Below, one piece after another: positions 34,156 to 45,102 of a stretch of DNA of 64,000 nt. Positions within the stretch are counted from its first letter, which is position 1; every line of letters starts with the position of its first letter. Source of the stretch: Selaginella tamariscina (Eukaryota > Streptophyta > Lycopodiopsida > Selaginellales > Selaginellaceae). The stretch lies in contig PUQB01000010.1 in NCBI GenBank assembly GCA_003024785.1, positions 864,740 to 928,739 on the forward strand. The letters are read 5' to 3'. The notes under the pieces are model-generated. The model was not told the origin of the DNA. It did not search any database and saw only the letters and a list, made by a program, of their open reading frames with translations. The translations under genes and the position numbers were made by a program.

Positions 34156-35439
34156 GTGTCACCCAGGTATTCCAAGTTTAAAGAGTTGATCGTCCAACTC
34201 GATGTTTGGCAAGTCAAGAGATAGTTGCGCCTAGATGAATTCTTTGACCTTCCATGGGGAGAAGTGGAGAAGTTGAGATTCACCGAGAAAGCTAAGCAAT
34301 TCCTCCAGTAGGCAGAATTGGTAATTAGCCAGACCGGGCGGAGAGGGATTTGGTTTGGCTTAGGAGGAAGCACAGCCTTCCACATAATGTTCGACAAGCT
34401 AGTGATGGTATTCCAACTACCAAAGGATGGCCTCATAGTAGGAGAATTATTTGAAAATGGAGCCCCAAAGGTCTGCCACCATAGGGAACAGGCGTTATGG
34501 GGCATACAGGAGAGAAAGGAAGCGGCCGAGTTTGTAGCATTGATAGCCTTCTTGTTCTCACCAGGCCAGACAAGGAGGAAATGGAGGGCAAGCATGAAGA
34601 AGAGTCAAAGGATACCTATCAATGGCAAAAGAACATGATGCCATAATAACTAAGCTCATAAAATGACGGCAGGCCGCACGGGGGGAAGCCAAGGAAGCTA
34701 TGGAACTGCTCTACCAAGGAGCCCCCTACTGTGTAAGGTAGCTATAAAGAGAAGAAAGGACGCCAGGGAACTCTAGGGCAAGTTAGCAACAAAAATCAAT
34801 CGGTTATAGGATGAGTACGATGCCCTCCAAAGGTTCCTGGACCAACACTAGCACAACCACAACCAGGTCATAGAAGACAAAGAATGGCAAACTCACAAAC
34901 TCAGGACTCAGATCGAGCAAAGAAGTAGGGAGTTCAAGGAAGCCCGAGCAGAATTGGCGGCGGTCAAGGAGGAGTTGCTCCAGCACATAGCTCAACACAC
35001 AATAACCAAAAACTGCAATTGCGACTAGTCAAGAGGAACCCCACCCAGAGAGCCAAGAGCAAATGTTACATCACGACCAGGACAAGGAAGGGAGCACATC
35101 CCACCCAAGGATTAAAATCACCCCGGACCACTACCACCGAGTTAGTAGAGTACACCCGCCAACAAGCCCAACTGCTTGCAACAAGGGAGCAAGAGCTACA
35201 GTCACACGAGCAAATTTGGCAGCTAGAGGCTCAAGTGAAACACACTCAGGAGCAGTGGGAGATAGGTTCCAGACGGAGCTACGAAAGGCTACCAAGCTGC
35301 TGAATGCAACGATCGCCACTCTGAAGCAAAAGCTAGCTGCAGTGGAGAGCCAAGCCGCCACATATCGCAACTATCCTAACATGACCTAGGTAAGGAAGTG
35401 CATGGCCCAAGGACGTGCCAATGAATAAGTCTAGGCATT
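34156..35439 (+). pseudogene. T 3' ORF: conserved domain plus coiled coil
   Basis: Starts with the GTGTC duplication copy (34,156-34,160). 34,318-34,638 encodes ISQTGRRGIWFGLGGST and AFHIMFDKLVMVFQLPKDG, homologous to the R ORF on the other strand. 34,860-35,330 is coiled-coil-like (LRTQIEQRSREFKEARAELA; AQLLATREQELQSHEQI; LEAQVKHTQEQW). Stops occur between the parts. It ends just before the 3' LTR, where a purine-rich tract should lie but is not obvious. Confidence 0.6.
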
Positions 35440-36111
35440 TGGTTGACGGTGGTTTGACCACTATCAAATAGCCAATCATCACAAACAAGCGACGAGGAGT
35501 GGCCAAGTAGTGAGGGTGCAACAGGTATGGACTAATAACAATAGCTATCAAGCGGCGCTTAACCCAGGTGTAGATCTGATTGTCCGAATCAATTACCAAG
35601 GTACTTGGGACAGCACACGTGAAGGAGGCACATAAATGCTACAGGTAGAACATTAGCACAGGGTAGCAGACTAATGGAAGTGTGCCACTCGAACCTAGTG
35701 CCTAGCACTAACCAACCCACTATATAAGCAAGAGGGCTTGTAGTGGGTCGGGGTCCTTCTAGTCCGTCTTCTTCTTTGTATCTTGCTCCACCCTCTCTAG
35801 GGCAGCTTTGTATTTGGGTAGGCAATATATATATTAATATATATATATATTAATTATATATATATATATATATATTTGTATGTATGTATGTATGTATTTA
35901 CTCCTTTTGTCCACCACCTTCTCTAATCATTCTTCTCTGCCATGCTTGTAGTCTAACAACATATAGTCAGAGCAGGTAAAACACCCCACCTAGGAGAACT
36001 CCTCCTCACCTGTACATAGCCCCTCGTGGAACTGGACGCTACCACAATGTCATGGCGACCACCGAGGCTTCATAGAACCACCACACTTGGCCTGTGGAGT
36101 CCCGATGACCA
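35440..36111 (+). repeat. 3' LTR of T
   Basis: TGGTTGACGG to CCCGATGACCA. The AT tract has expanded to a compound (AT)n/(GTAT)n at 35,824-35,899. Followed by ACGTG (36,112-36,116). Confidence 0.85.
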
Positions 36112-36116
36112 ACGTG

Positions 36117-36242
36117 GAGGAAGAGGCTAAAAACATGCCTGAACCTTTGACCCTTGGAACATGCATTCCGACAAGACCCTTTAGTAATGTATTCGCCAAC
36201 ATTAAGGGTCGAAGGTAAAATATACCCCTGTCGATTGGAAGT
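36117..36242. repeat. Repeat U, first copy, right part
   Basis: Continues the sequence interrupted at 13,345; aligns with 36,955-37,075 (GGAAGAGGCTAAAAACATGCC against GGAAGAGGTTGGAGATTTGCC). Confidence 0.7.
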
Positions 36243-36768
36243 TGGTCGTCGGGGACTCCACATGCCAAATGTGATACTTGCTATGAAGTCTCAGTGGTCG
36301 CCATGACGCTGTGGATAGTGTCCAATCCTGGGGGTCCGCACCGATAATCCAGCCTTACCTTGGAAATACTAGAAGGTGCTGAATGGCCTCCACCGGACGC
36401 CGCGAGGGTCCATGTATAGGGGTGGGGGAGTTCTCCTAGAGCAATGTGCCGCTTGGTAGCTGAGTACATTGTTGGCCTAGGAGCAAAGTGAGAGAGAATT
36501 ACCGGAGAGATGGTGAACAGAAGGAACATGTATTATATATATATATATATATATATATATTGCCTACCTGAGCACAAGCTGCCTCGGGAAGGTGGAGCAA
36601 GATACAAAACAAAAACTGGACTAGAAGGACCCCGACCCACTACCAGCCTTTCTCCTTATATAGTGGGTCGGCTAGCATTAGACCCTAGATATAGGTGGCA
36701 CTCTCTCACTGGTCTACCATCATGTGATAGAGTTCTGCTTGTCACAATTATGCGCCTCCCTTAGGCAT
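36243..36768 (-). repeat. Truncated solo LTR (V) of the T/R family
   Basis: Begins TGGTCGTCGGGGACTCC like the R LTRs in plus coordinates and follows them to about GCGCCTCCCTTA, lacking the last ~150 bp. It contains (AT)n at 36,531-36,562. It lies 131 bp from the 3' LTR of T in inverted orientation, with no interior sequence. Confidence 0.75.
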
Positions 36769-37080
36769 GATAACCCTTTGATTCAAGAGTTACACCATGT
36801 GCCATGAACATGGCTTTCAAATGCTAACTCAAGAACCCCTCTATAAACCCTCATGAACTTGGTAAAGAAAACTTGTAGCCAAGATCTGCGCCCATAGTTG
36901 AACAAGGACATGAATGTGTCCTGCTTAGTTGTGAGTGCTATTCCTAGCTTGATGTGAAGGAAGAGGTTGGAGATTTGCCTCAACCTCTGATCCTTGGAAT
37001 GTGCTATCTGACACCTAGGCATGGATTCATCAATGTTAAAAGTACTTTACCCCAAAGGTGAGACGTACCCTTATTGTTTG
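36769..37080 (-). repeat. Repeat U, second copy
   Basis: Uninterrupted copy. The minus-strand frame 36,783-37,022 reads KLGIALTTKQDTFMSLFNYG and RGVLELAFESHVHGTWC. The peptide is similar to that of the first copy (KLGVALTTKQGTFMSL). Function and family unknown. Confidence 0.6.
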
Positions 37081-37566
37081 GTGGCACAACAGAGGATTGT
37101 GCTTTGATGACACAAGTTAAAGCTTGCACTAGTAGAAAAGTAATAAGCTTAGTCATGAATCCTGAACCCTCACTATATGTACTACTTAATATATGTGACA
37201 AAGCCCTCCCCCCCCTTGTTTTCCTATTTTATAAAGTGGGAATTTACTTGGTGAGTTTTAACTTCACGACTCATTGACCCCTAAACCCTAACCCAAGGGG
37301 TTTAGGATGTGGGGTTAGGTCAACCCTAGTGGATTTTTTAAATATATCCAACATGCCAAACTCATCAAAACCAACTAGGAATTTAACCAGGACATGGAAA
37401 ATTAAAATAAAAATTTTCTTAAAGGTAAGTTCTAACTTCACCTAGAGTTTCCTATAAATACCTAATGACATCTGGCTAGAGCATCACAAGATACCAAGTG
37501 CACTAAGTAGGTCTATTTTCTACTACATATATAGCTTGTCAACATAGTTCGATAGGTAATAACAAT

Positions 37567-37816
37567 CAACTTTCAAAATAAAGAGCAATCATAGTAAAAA
37601 CTATGGCAAATAACAAGATCATTAAGGGTTGCAACCACAATAATAAACTTCATGAATAATGTACTGACCATACCATTCAAATTGTGGACCTCAACTTTCA
37701 AAATAAAGAGCAATCATAGTAAAAACTATAGTAAATAACAAGATCACTGAGGGTTGCAACCACAATAGTAAACTTCATGAACAATGTACTGACCATACTA
37801 GTTCAAATTGTGGACC
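37567..37816 (+). repeat. 125-bp tandem duplication
   Basis: CAACTTTCAAAATAAAGAGC starts at 37,567 and again at 37,692. The two copies differ by a few bases (CTATGGCAAA against CTATAGTAAA). It lies in protease-like relic sequence. Confidence 0.9.
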
Positions 37817-38870
37817 GCACTATCCACAACATGTTTTCAATATTGAAGACGAAGCATCTTATCCAAGGCATTAGCAAAGATCGAACTCAAAGCCACCCAT
37901 GTTAAGGGTCAAACTTGTGTTGAGGATCAAACTCAAAACCCCTATCCTTAATGTCAAGGACAATGCATCCCTATGTTTGAGGTTCACAATGAGGATCGAA
38001 CTTACATCCTCAAAACGAGTTTTGCAACTTTAATATCAGTAGAACTTCACCAAGAGTTGGGAATGAAACCTCTGAAACCTTATCATTGCAAACCAAACCA
38101 AAGTGACACCCAAAGCATCATGAGGAGAGTAGAGGTCAAGATCTAGAGCATCAAGTTTTGAATTAACATCATCATCCTCGACATGCAATCAAAAGGGGGA
38201 TTCGATTTGCTACTAGGATGGCCTTGGCTACATGGAGCAAAGGTGCAACATGATTGGGAGCAATAGCATGTAAGTTTCCCCATAAAGGATGAACTAATAT
38301 GTGTAGCCACAAAACAAGTTCGGGCACCACCATTGAAGGCCTAACTACAAGAGTACCAAGTGCCAAACTAGAATAAGGGGCGAAGATGATGAAGAGGTGG
38401 CAATCCTGGCATGTCTACCAGACTTGTTCATCATAGGAGACATAGACCTCATTTAGCAAGTACAAGAAACTACTGTAGCTTACCACGTGCCAAAATAGAG
38501 GAAGAAACAAGCACTAGAGACACACATACCAAAGTGGCTAATATTGTGAAAGGAGCTGAGGCACATCACTTCGCCAACCCATGAGGAATACCATGACAAG
38601 TTAATTAGTCCAATTAGTATTCTTAAACAACCTCACAGACTTTGTTTGTGCATTCCTAATCAACTTCATGGCTTATAGACCAGTAGATGATCATGTGGAG
38701 TGCCTCAAATGAGTGTTTCTAAGTGTTGCCATGATTTTAAGATATCCCTTAACCCATTAAAGTGTGTGTTTGAGAATTTGTTGGAACACATCACATCCAA
38801 AGAAGGCATTACAATGGACCCAAGGGTAGTGTGGGTGATAGTAAAAATGTCACACCCCTAAAACGTCATT
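37600..38870 (+). pseudogene. Tat-like protease and RT relic
   Basis: Plus-strand, many stops. ATIVNFMNNVLTILVQIV-like text at about 37,755-37,810 matches the T/R protease start; INIIILDMQSKGGFDLLLGW and PWLHGAKVQHDWE at 38,165-38,265 match the R protease end (FDLLLGRPWLRGAKVQHDW). Unlike T and R, RT follows: DHVEHLK near 38,685, then FKISLNPLKCVFENLLEH and ITSKEGITMDPR at about 38,735-38,830. This may be a relic of the autonomous partner of T/R. LTRs were not found. Confidence 0.6.
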
Positions 38871-38884
38871 GAGATCGGTTCTTG

Positions 38885-38965
38885 ATGGGGTGATTTAAGA
38901 TGGGCATTGAATATGATTTAAAATGGATGTTGAATATCATTTAAGATGAATGTTGATGGGGTGTT
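38885..38965 (+). repeat. Short tandem repeat, ~24-bp unit
   Basis: Three imperfect copies of GATTTAAGATGGGCATTGAATAT-type sequence. Confidence 0.7.
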
Positions 38966-38999
38966 GATGAGAAACAAACACAATAAACTTCTATATAAG

Positions 39000-39800
39000 A
39001 CTCCATCGTTTGTATGATTAAATATTTAATAATAGTTTATTATTCACCTAATTGTTATCTTTATTTATCCACAAATTGAACCATTAATGACTTAACTATT
39101 TAATAACCCTTAACCTAATTATTATTCTTAACATTATGATTTTATTACTAAATTGGATTCTTAACTTAGTTATTATTCTTAACATGGTAAGTTATAAATT
39201 TCTTAACCTAGTAAGTTTATCTATATTTAATAATCCTTAATTCAATTGTTATTTCATAATTTAGACCTTCAATCCAATTGTTATACTTAAGATGACTGTT
39301 GGATGGGGTAAAATATTAATTATTAGATCGCGAGTTTAGAATAATGATCGGTTGGATAGGATATCAATGGTTGGATGGAGGCACTCGTAACACACATAGA
39401 CACATGCAATATAAATTTATTATTATTTTTAACATGGTGGATCTTTTAACCTTAACCTAGTGAATTTTTCTTGAGCTTATGCCTTAACTTAATTATTTAA
39501 TGACCCTTAATTATTATTCTTAATTTGATGAATTAATTTTTTCTCAACTCAAAGTTTATCTCTAAGTTAGATCCTTAACATAATAAATTTATTTCTAAAT
39601 TAAACCCTTAACCCAATTATTATTCTTAACTTAATAAATTATTTCTAAACCCTTAACCCATCTTAACCTCATGAATTTAGGATACTCATCAAATTTAACC
39701 ATTAAATTAAATTTAAAAAATTATTAATAAAATTTAAACTAACCAATTTTAAGATCACTATTGATAAAAAGATTTAAGATAGCAATTAAATAGGCTTTAG
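39000..39800. repeat. AT-rich degenerate interspersed repeat
   Basis: TTAACCTAATTATTATTCTTAAC and variants recur about ten times in direct orientation at irregular spacing. No coding sequence is seen. Confidence 0.6.
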
Positions 39801-40510
39801 GATGGTCATGGATGACAAAAACACGAAATTTATAACCTTAGTTACATACATATATTAAGAAGAAATTTTATACATAAATGAAATGAAATAAAATTAAATA
39901 TCATAGATTACGAACTAATTAAGAATACTGAAGTTCTTAAATTAAGACTATGTATTACGGGTAATACTATGTAAATGCAAAATTTTAAACTAAAGTTAAA
40001 CTTTATAAACATAAAATTTATTTATCATTTTAAAGTTTTCTACAAAAAAAAATAATTTATCTCTATTTTGAGCAAAACAAAATTTAAATTCTTAATTATG
40101 ATGACATTTGACTCAAAATACATAGGTAGCCAATTTACATATATTTTAAACAATTTTTAACCTTAATTTTCATAGTCAAACTGATTAATTTGCAACTAAA
40201 ACTCGTATAATTCAAAATGAAATCTTGTGTAACATTCAAGAACTTAGTTTTTCTTTCATTGTATGTCATCTGCCAATAGGAATCTCTACCAGAAAGCATG
40301 TTTGACTCGTACAGCATAGATTTGCTGTCTACGCCCTCTTGTACCCAATGAATCGACCCTACTTACACCATTCACTTGATGGCTTCATTCTCTTGTAGGT
40401 GCTGCTACCTGAGAATGACCTAAAGATAAGATAATTTATACGTGTGTGTACATTTCTTGTATAACATGTTTGACAATAGAAGATTTCTGCACACACACAA
40501 CAGTAAGTAG
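39801..40510. other. No gene seen, AT-rich flank of Z
   Basis: Low-complexity AT-rich DNA to the target site TAAGT of element Z. No open frame of note. Confidence 0.6.
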
Positions 40511-40515
40511 TAAGT

Positions 40516-40727
40516 TGTTATGACCCATATAACGAATCAAAGAATATTCCCCAGAAAGGTATAAGCTAGAATATTCCTAGGGAGCTATACCTAGATCTAA
40601 GGAAGAATTAAGGGCACACCATTATTGGAAGCCTTTCTTGGAGAGCAGCGTGTGGAGACTAGAGACAGCTCGGGGAGGTCGGGTGGTATTGTGAGGGTCT
40701 CTAGATTGTACGTAGAGGTGCCTAACA
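40516..40727 (+). repeat. 5' LTR of Z
   Basis: TGTTATGACCCATATAACG to GGTGCCTAACA. Preceded by TAAGT. Confidence 0.95.
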
Positions 40728-40730
40728 ATT

Positions 40731-40742
40731 TGGTATCGGAGG
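40731..40742 (+). promoter_or_regulatory. Primer-binding site of Z
   Basis: TGGTATCGGAGG, three bases after the LTR; close to TGGTATCAGAGC, the initiator methionine tRNA complement used by many plant LTR elements. Confidence 0.85.
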
Positions 40743-40752
40743 GAGGTTCGAG

Positions 40753-41700
40753 ATGAGTGACCGGTGGGAAGGAGAAGACAACACCAATGAGTGGACGAAC
40801 CAGGAAATCGTGCTCGAATCATACGCTATGGCGAAGGATTCCAAGAATTTCAAGAGTACGTGACTGGTTCCTTGGAGGTGATTCGTGAGCGGTTGGATAC
40901 TATTGAAGATCAACTTGCTCAAGGAACCGTGACTGGTAAGAGCAGGGTGCTAGATCGTCTTCGCGTTCCACCTTTTACCGGTAAAGAATCTGCGGATGAG
41001 GCTATGAGTTGGCTTGAGATAGCAGCGAACTTGCTCACTGCACAGGGAGTAACTACCGAGCAGGCTATGATAGCTGTATCAGTAGCCTTGAAGGATAAAG
41101 CTGCGAGGTGGTGGACACGCATTCGAAATCAGCGCCAGTTAGCTCACCAGGAGATGATTGCAACTTGGGAGGAGTTCTCTGAGCTATTTAAGAAGGAGTA
41201 TGCTCCTCGGTTCGATGTGTCTCATGCAAGGCGTGAATTGCGACATTTAGAGCAAGGGAAGATGACCTTGGACGATTACATTGAGAAATTGAGTCAATTA
41301 CTTTGCCGTGTACCTGACGTGTCTGTCAACCAGCAGAAGGATTATTTTGTAGATGGGCTGCGAAGTGCTAACTTGCGTAGACATCTTAACTCGGTAATTC
41401 AGTCCAAGACTTTAGAGGAGCTGTTCGAATATGCTCGCTTGCTAAATGAGGAGGATAAGGTGTTTAAGGAGAATGAGCGACATGGCAAGAAGCGTGGTAG
41501 GAGCACCTCTCCAAGTCCTCGTGAGCACCAGGAGTATAGAGGGAATAGCCATCGTGCTAGGCCGAAGTCCAAGCTGGTAGCTTCTAGTTCTTATCGCACC
41601 GACAATCGGCCTAAGAAGATTGTCAAGGTGTTTGATAGTGAACGTTGCCACCTGTGTGGAGAGGTGGGACACTGGAAGGCCAATTGTCCAGGAGGAACAA
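40753..41700 (+). CDS. gag: Z gag
   Basis: The main frame is open from 40,791. Retrotransposon gag core: AARWWTRIRNQRQLAHQEMI, then WEEFSELFKKEYAPRFD and MTLDDYIEKLSQL (about 41,095-41,310), and a CCHC zinc knuckle [15 protein letters not shown] at 41,648-41,692. The first ATG after the primer site (40,753, MSDRWEGED) is in a different frame, a minus-one shift away, so the true start is probably 40,753 with a lost base between. After the knuckle the frame changes again by minus one into protease. Confidence 0.85.
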
Positions 41701-42112
41701 GCCCAAGGGCAAGGGGTTCAATGGTGACAAGGACAAGGAGACACCTAAGAAGCTTCAGGAGATGGAGCGTGGAGAGGAACACAAGGGAGATAGTTCTAAA
41801 CCACGAGGTAAATTTTTGTCTGTTCTTGCTCGACAGGTAAACTGCATGGCACGGGAGGAGCCACACACACGTGCTATTGTGGTGGAGGGACAACTTGGTG
41901 AACGTCCAGTGCGAATCCTCTTGGATAGCGGAAGTAGCGATAACTTTGTATCAGCAAAGTTAGTGCAGGAGTGCAGCTTGCCCATGAAGACTGTGCCTCA
42001 ATACGAGATTGAGGGCTCAGCTACTGTCACACAGAGCTGGAATGCTTGTGTGGAGGAGTTACAGCTGACGGTTGGCAAAACTCAGCTGGTGGAGACTTTT
42101 TCCTTGCGGAGC
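41690..42112 (+). CDS. Z aspartic protease
   Basis: Open frame 41,645-42,112. After a basic linker ([15 protein letters not shown]) comes the protease with active site [16 protein letters not shown] (DSG) at about 41,915-41,960. The distal [15 protein letters not shown] block lies in the next frame at 42,130, after a minus-one change near a T5 run (GACTTTTTCC, about 42,096). It processes the gag-pol polyprotein. Confidence 0.85.
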
Positions 42113-44022
42113 TAGCGCGTGTGGACCTCATCCTTGGGATGAGCTGGCTGGAGCGTGTGGATCCTGAGATCAAGTGGAGCATCAAGCGAGTGAAGCTTGA
42201 GTACAGTGGAGTGAAAGACACTTGGTTTGGAACAAGGCTTGAGTCTCCAAACAAGTATCTTTCTACTATGTCTTTGAAGAAATATCTCCGTAATAAAGAA
42301 GATCAAGTCTTTCTGATGTATATACGTGAGTTAGATTCTTCTAATGTCACATTGGGCGAGGCTGCTGTGCAAGTTGTCCTTGAGGAATTTGCTGATGTCT
42401 TCCCTCCTGAGCTACCTCATGGCTTACCACCTGCAAGAGGTGTGGAGCATGAGATTGTGTTGGAACAGGGTACGAAAGCCATTTACCGTAAGCCGTTCCG
42501 ACTGAGCCATGCTGAGGAGCAAGAGGTTAAGAGACAAGTGATGGAGCTATTGGAATATGGCTTCATACAACCGAGCAAGTCTCCATTTGGTGCACCAGTA
42601 TTGCTTGTCAGGAAGAAGGATGGCACCATGAGGATGTGCATAGACTACAGAGCTCTCAACAAGCAAACAGTGAAGGACAGGATGCCCATGCCACGTGTGG
42701 ATACTATCATGGATCATCTCGGTGGAGCCAGAGTGTTCACCAAGATAGACTTGCGTAGCGGGTATCATCAGATTGCTGTGAAGGAGGCAGATATCTACAA
42801 AACTGCTTTCAACACTAGCTTCGGGCATTTTGAGTTCACTGTTATGCCATTTGGCTTAACAAATGCCCCAGCCACATTCACTCGGTTGATGACTGAGGTG
42901 TTTGGTGACTACTTGCATGACTTTGTGGAGATCTTCCTCGACGATATTCTTATTTACAGTAAGAATATGAAGGAGCATGTGGAGCATTTGCGGAGAGTTC
43001 TTCAATTGCTGAGGAAGAACAAGCTCTATGCAAAGAAGAGCAAATGTGCATTTGCTCAGTGCGAAGTGGAGTATTTGGGTCACATTGTGACGCCAAGTGG
43101 AGTGAAGACTGATCCACAGAAGGTGGCAGTGGTGGAGCAATGGCCAGTTCCTAGCAATGCACAAGAGTTACGGAGTTTCTTGGGCATGGCTGGTTATTAC
43201 CGGCGGTATGTCAAGGATTATGCCAAGAAAGCTTCTCCGTTAACTAGGTTGCTAAGGAAGGACGTTCCCTTTGCATGGAGTGCTTCAGAGGAGAGCAGTT
43301 TCCAAGCTTTGAAACAAGCTTTGGTACGTGCACCAGTTTTATGTATTGCAGATCCCTCTAAGCCTTATGAGGTATCGTGTGATGCAAGTGGAGTGGCCAT
43401 TGGAGCTGTACTTATGCAAGAGGGAAGGCCTATTGCTTATGAGAGTCGTACTTTGAATCCTGCAGAGCAACGGTACTCAACGTATGAGCAAGAACTACTG
43501 GCTATTGTTAATGCATTACGAGTTTGGAGGCACTATCTTTATGGTGCAAGTTTCAAGGTGTTTACAGATCACAAGCCTTTGGTGTATCTGTTCACACAGA
43601 AAGAGTTAAACTCTCGGCAAGCTCGCTGGATGGTTAAGCTCATGGAGTTTGGCGAATTTCCTATTGAGCATCGCGCAGGAAAGACTAACGTGGTGGCAGA
43701 TGCTTTGTCACGCGTTAGGAGAGCCACAGTAGTGGGAGAATTCCAAACACGCTTATGTAATGCATTAACAAGGACGGTCAGTGAGTTTAGCCAAGTAGTT
43801 CAACATGCTCAAGCACAAGACGCCGAGGTGCAGGAGCTCAAAGGACAGCTAGAGCCACCATTCTCATTTCAGGATGGGGTTTTGTACTACAATGGCCGTG
43901 TGTACCTTCCTCGTGTGGACCATTTGATCAACCAGGTACTATATTTTCATCATGATCGCCCGGAGGCTGGTCATTTTGGGGGGAGGAAAACGTATGAGTT
44001 GATCAAGGAGGAGGTTATCTGA
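42113..44022 (+). CDS. pol: Z reverse transcriptase and RNase H
   Basis: A long open frame (from 42,046). [22 protein letters not shown] at about 42,627-42,690, [13 protein letters not shown] (first catalytic Asp), [10 protein letters not shown], and the box IFLDDILIY at about 42,931-42,957. The connection shows [11 protein letters not shown] and [12 protein letters not shown]. RNase [17 protein letters not shown] at about 43,375, [26 protein letters not shown] and NVVADALSR near 43,690-43,715. All catalytic residues visible are intact. The frame closes at a TGA (44,020-44,022) inside the integrase zinc-binding region; the next frame continues in phase, so it is a single nonsense change. Confidence 0.95.
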
Positions 44023-45057
44023 TATCAAGAGTACTGCAGGACTTGTGACAAGTGTCAGCAAGTAAAGGTGCCCAGGGAGAAACCAGGTGGGCTATTAGTA
44101 CCATTGCCTATTAGGCGATGGGGCAGTATCTCTATGGACTTTGTCACCCATTTGCCAAGGACACAGAGGCAGAATGAACAGGTGTGGGTCATTGTGGACA
44201 GGTTGACAAAGTTTGTCAAGTTAGTTCCCTTGGGGAAGAATGTGAATGCATCCGAGCTGGCTACGATGTATTTACAACATGTATTTCCTATCCACGGATT
44301 TCCAGATGATATTGTAAGTGATAGGGACTCCAAGTTCACTTCTAGCTTTTGGAGAGGCTTTTCTAAGTGCATAGAAGTGAAGCTTAAGCTGTGTAGCGGA
44401 GATCATCCCGAAACAGATGGGCAAACAGAGAGGGTGAACCAAGTTCTGGAAGATATGCTAAGGTGCACTATTAACCAGAAGGAAGGTCAGTGGGATAAGT
44501 ATATTCCATTACTCGAGTTTGCTTATAATAACAGCCAGCACAGTGGCATTGGAATGAGTCCATACTATGCTATGTTTGGACGACATCCCAAGACAGCTTT
44601 TGAGCTCGGTTTAGCAAGTAAGAAGGCTCAAGGCAACATGGATGAGGAAGCTAAAGATCTGAGTGTTGAACTTGAAAACATTCAGAGTTTGTGCAAGAAG
44701 AACTTACAAGCAGCTCAGAGCCGAGCTATCAAGTTTGCTAATGAGCACAGAAGCTTCCGAGAGTTCCAGGTGGGGGATTATGTATATCTCCGAGTGGTAT
44801 TTGCCACACATGTAAGGCGGAACACAGTTGTGGCCTTACGGAAGGGACGCAATGATAAGTTGTCTCCCAGGTACTCAGGTCCTTATGAGATTCTGGAGCG
44901 TATCGGTAAGGTGGCATATCGACTACGGCTGCCAGAAGGAGTGAGGGTGCACCCAGTGTTTCACGTTAGCCAGTTAAAGAGAGTACTCACAAGGAACGAG
45001 TCCCGGGTAGATTCTTTGTGGATGTACGAGGCTAATGATACAGGACCAATTGAGTAA
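44023..45057 (+). CDS. pol: Z integrase
   Basis: In the same frame as RT, downstream of the premature TGA. The zinc-binding part spans the stop ([12 protein letters not shown] before it, CRTCDKCQQVK after). Catalytic core: SISMDFVTHLP and VWVIVDRLTKFVKLVPL near 44,130-44,235, DIVSDRDSKFTSSFW near 44,310-44,350, and PETDGQTERVNQVLEDML (catalytic Glu) near 44,410-44,460. C-terminal: DKLSPRYSGPYEILERIGKV and HPVFHVSQLKRVL. It ends at 45,057 without a chromodomain. Confidence 0.9.
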   Translation, partial: YQEYCRTCDKCQQVKVPREKPGGLLVPLPIRRWGSISMDFVTHLPRTQRQNEQVWVIVDRLTKFVKLVPLGKNVNASELATMYLQHVFPIHGFPDDIVSDRDSKFTSSFWRGFSKCIEVKLKLCSGDHPETDGQTERVNQVLEDMLRCTINQKEGQWDKYIPLLEFAYNNSQHSGIGMSPYYAMFGRHPKTAFELGLASKKAQGNMDEEAKDLSVELENIQSLCKKNLQAAQSRAIKFANEHRSFREFQVGDYVYLRVVFATHVRRNTVVALRKGRNDKLSPRYSGPYEILERIGKVAYRLRLPEGVRVHPVFHVSQLKRVLTRNESRVDSLWMYEANDTGPIE

Positions 45058-45089
45058 GTTATACTGCCCTTGAGGACAAGGACTTGCTA

Positions 45090-45102
45090 ATGGGGGGAGG
45101 AT
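45090..45102 (+). promoter_or_regulatory. Polypurine tract of Z
   Basis: ATGGGGGGAGGAT immediately before the 3' LTR; the primer for plus-strand DNA synthesis. Confidence 0.85.

Larger units (their letters stand above)
13346..36111 (+). mobile_element. Element T: Tat-like LTR element, split by W and R
   Basis: LTRs at 13,346-14,058 and 35,440-36,111 are in direct orientation with target duplication ACGTG at 13,341-13,345 and 36,112-36,116. The interior is in three parts: leader 14,059-14,305, gag and protease 23,021-26,650, and the 3' coiled-coil ORF 34,156-35,439. W interrupts the leader and R interrupts the ORF region, each with its own 5-bp duplication. Without the insertions T is about 6.5 kb. 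It has no RT, RNase H or integrase, and neither has R, so the family is non-autonomous. The two LTRs are about 80% alike by eye, so T is old. Confidence 0.85.

Noticed and set aside
37200-37220. C-rich run as a telomeric or G-quadruplex element
   Set aside because: A single poly(C) run without repeated spacing; no telomere-type TTTAGGG array was seen in the window.
40135-40317. tRNA or small RNA gene near 40.1-40.3 kb
   Set aside because: No A-box/B-box or cloverleaf could be recognised; AT-rich sequence only.
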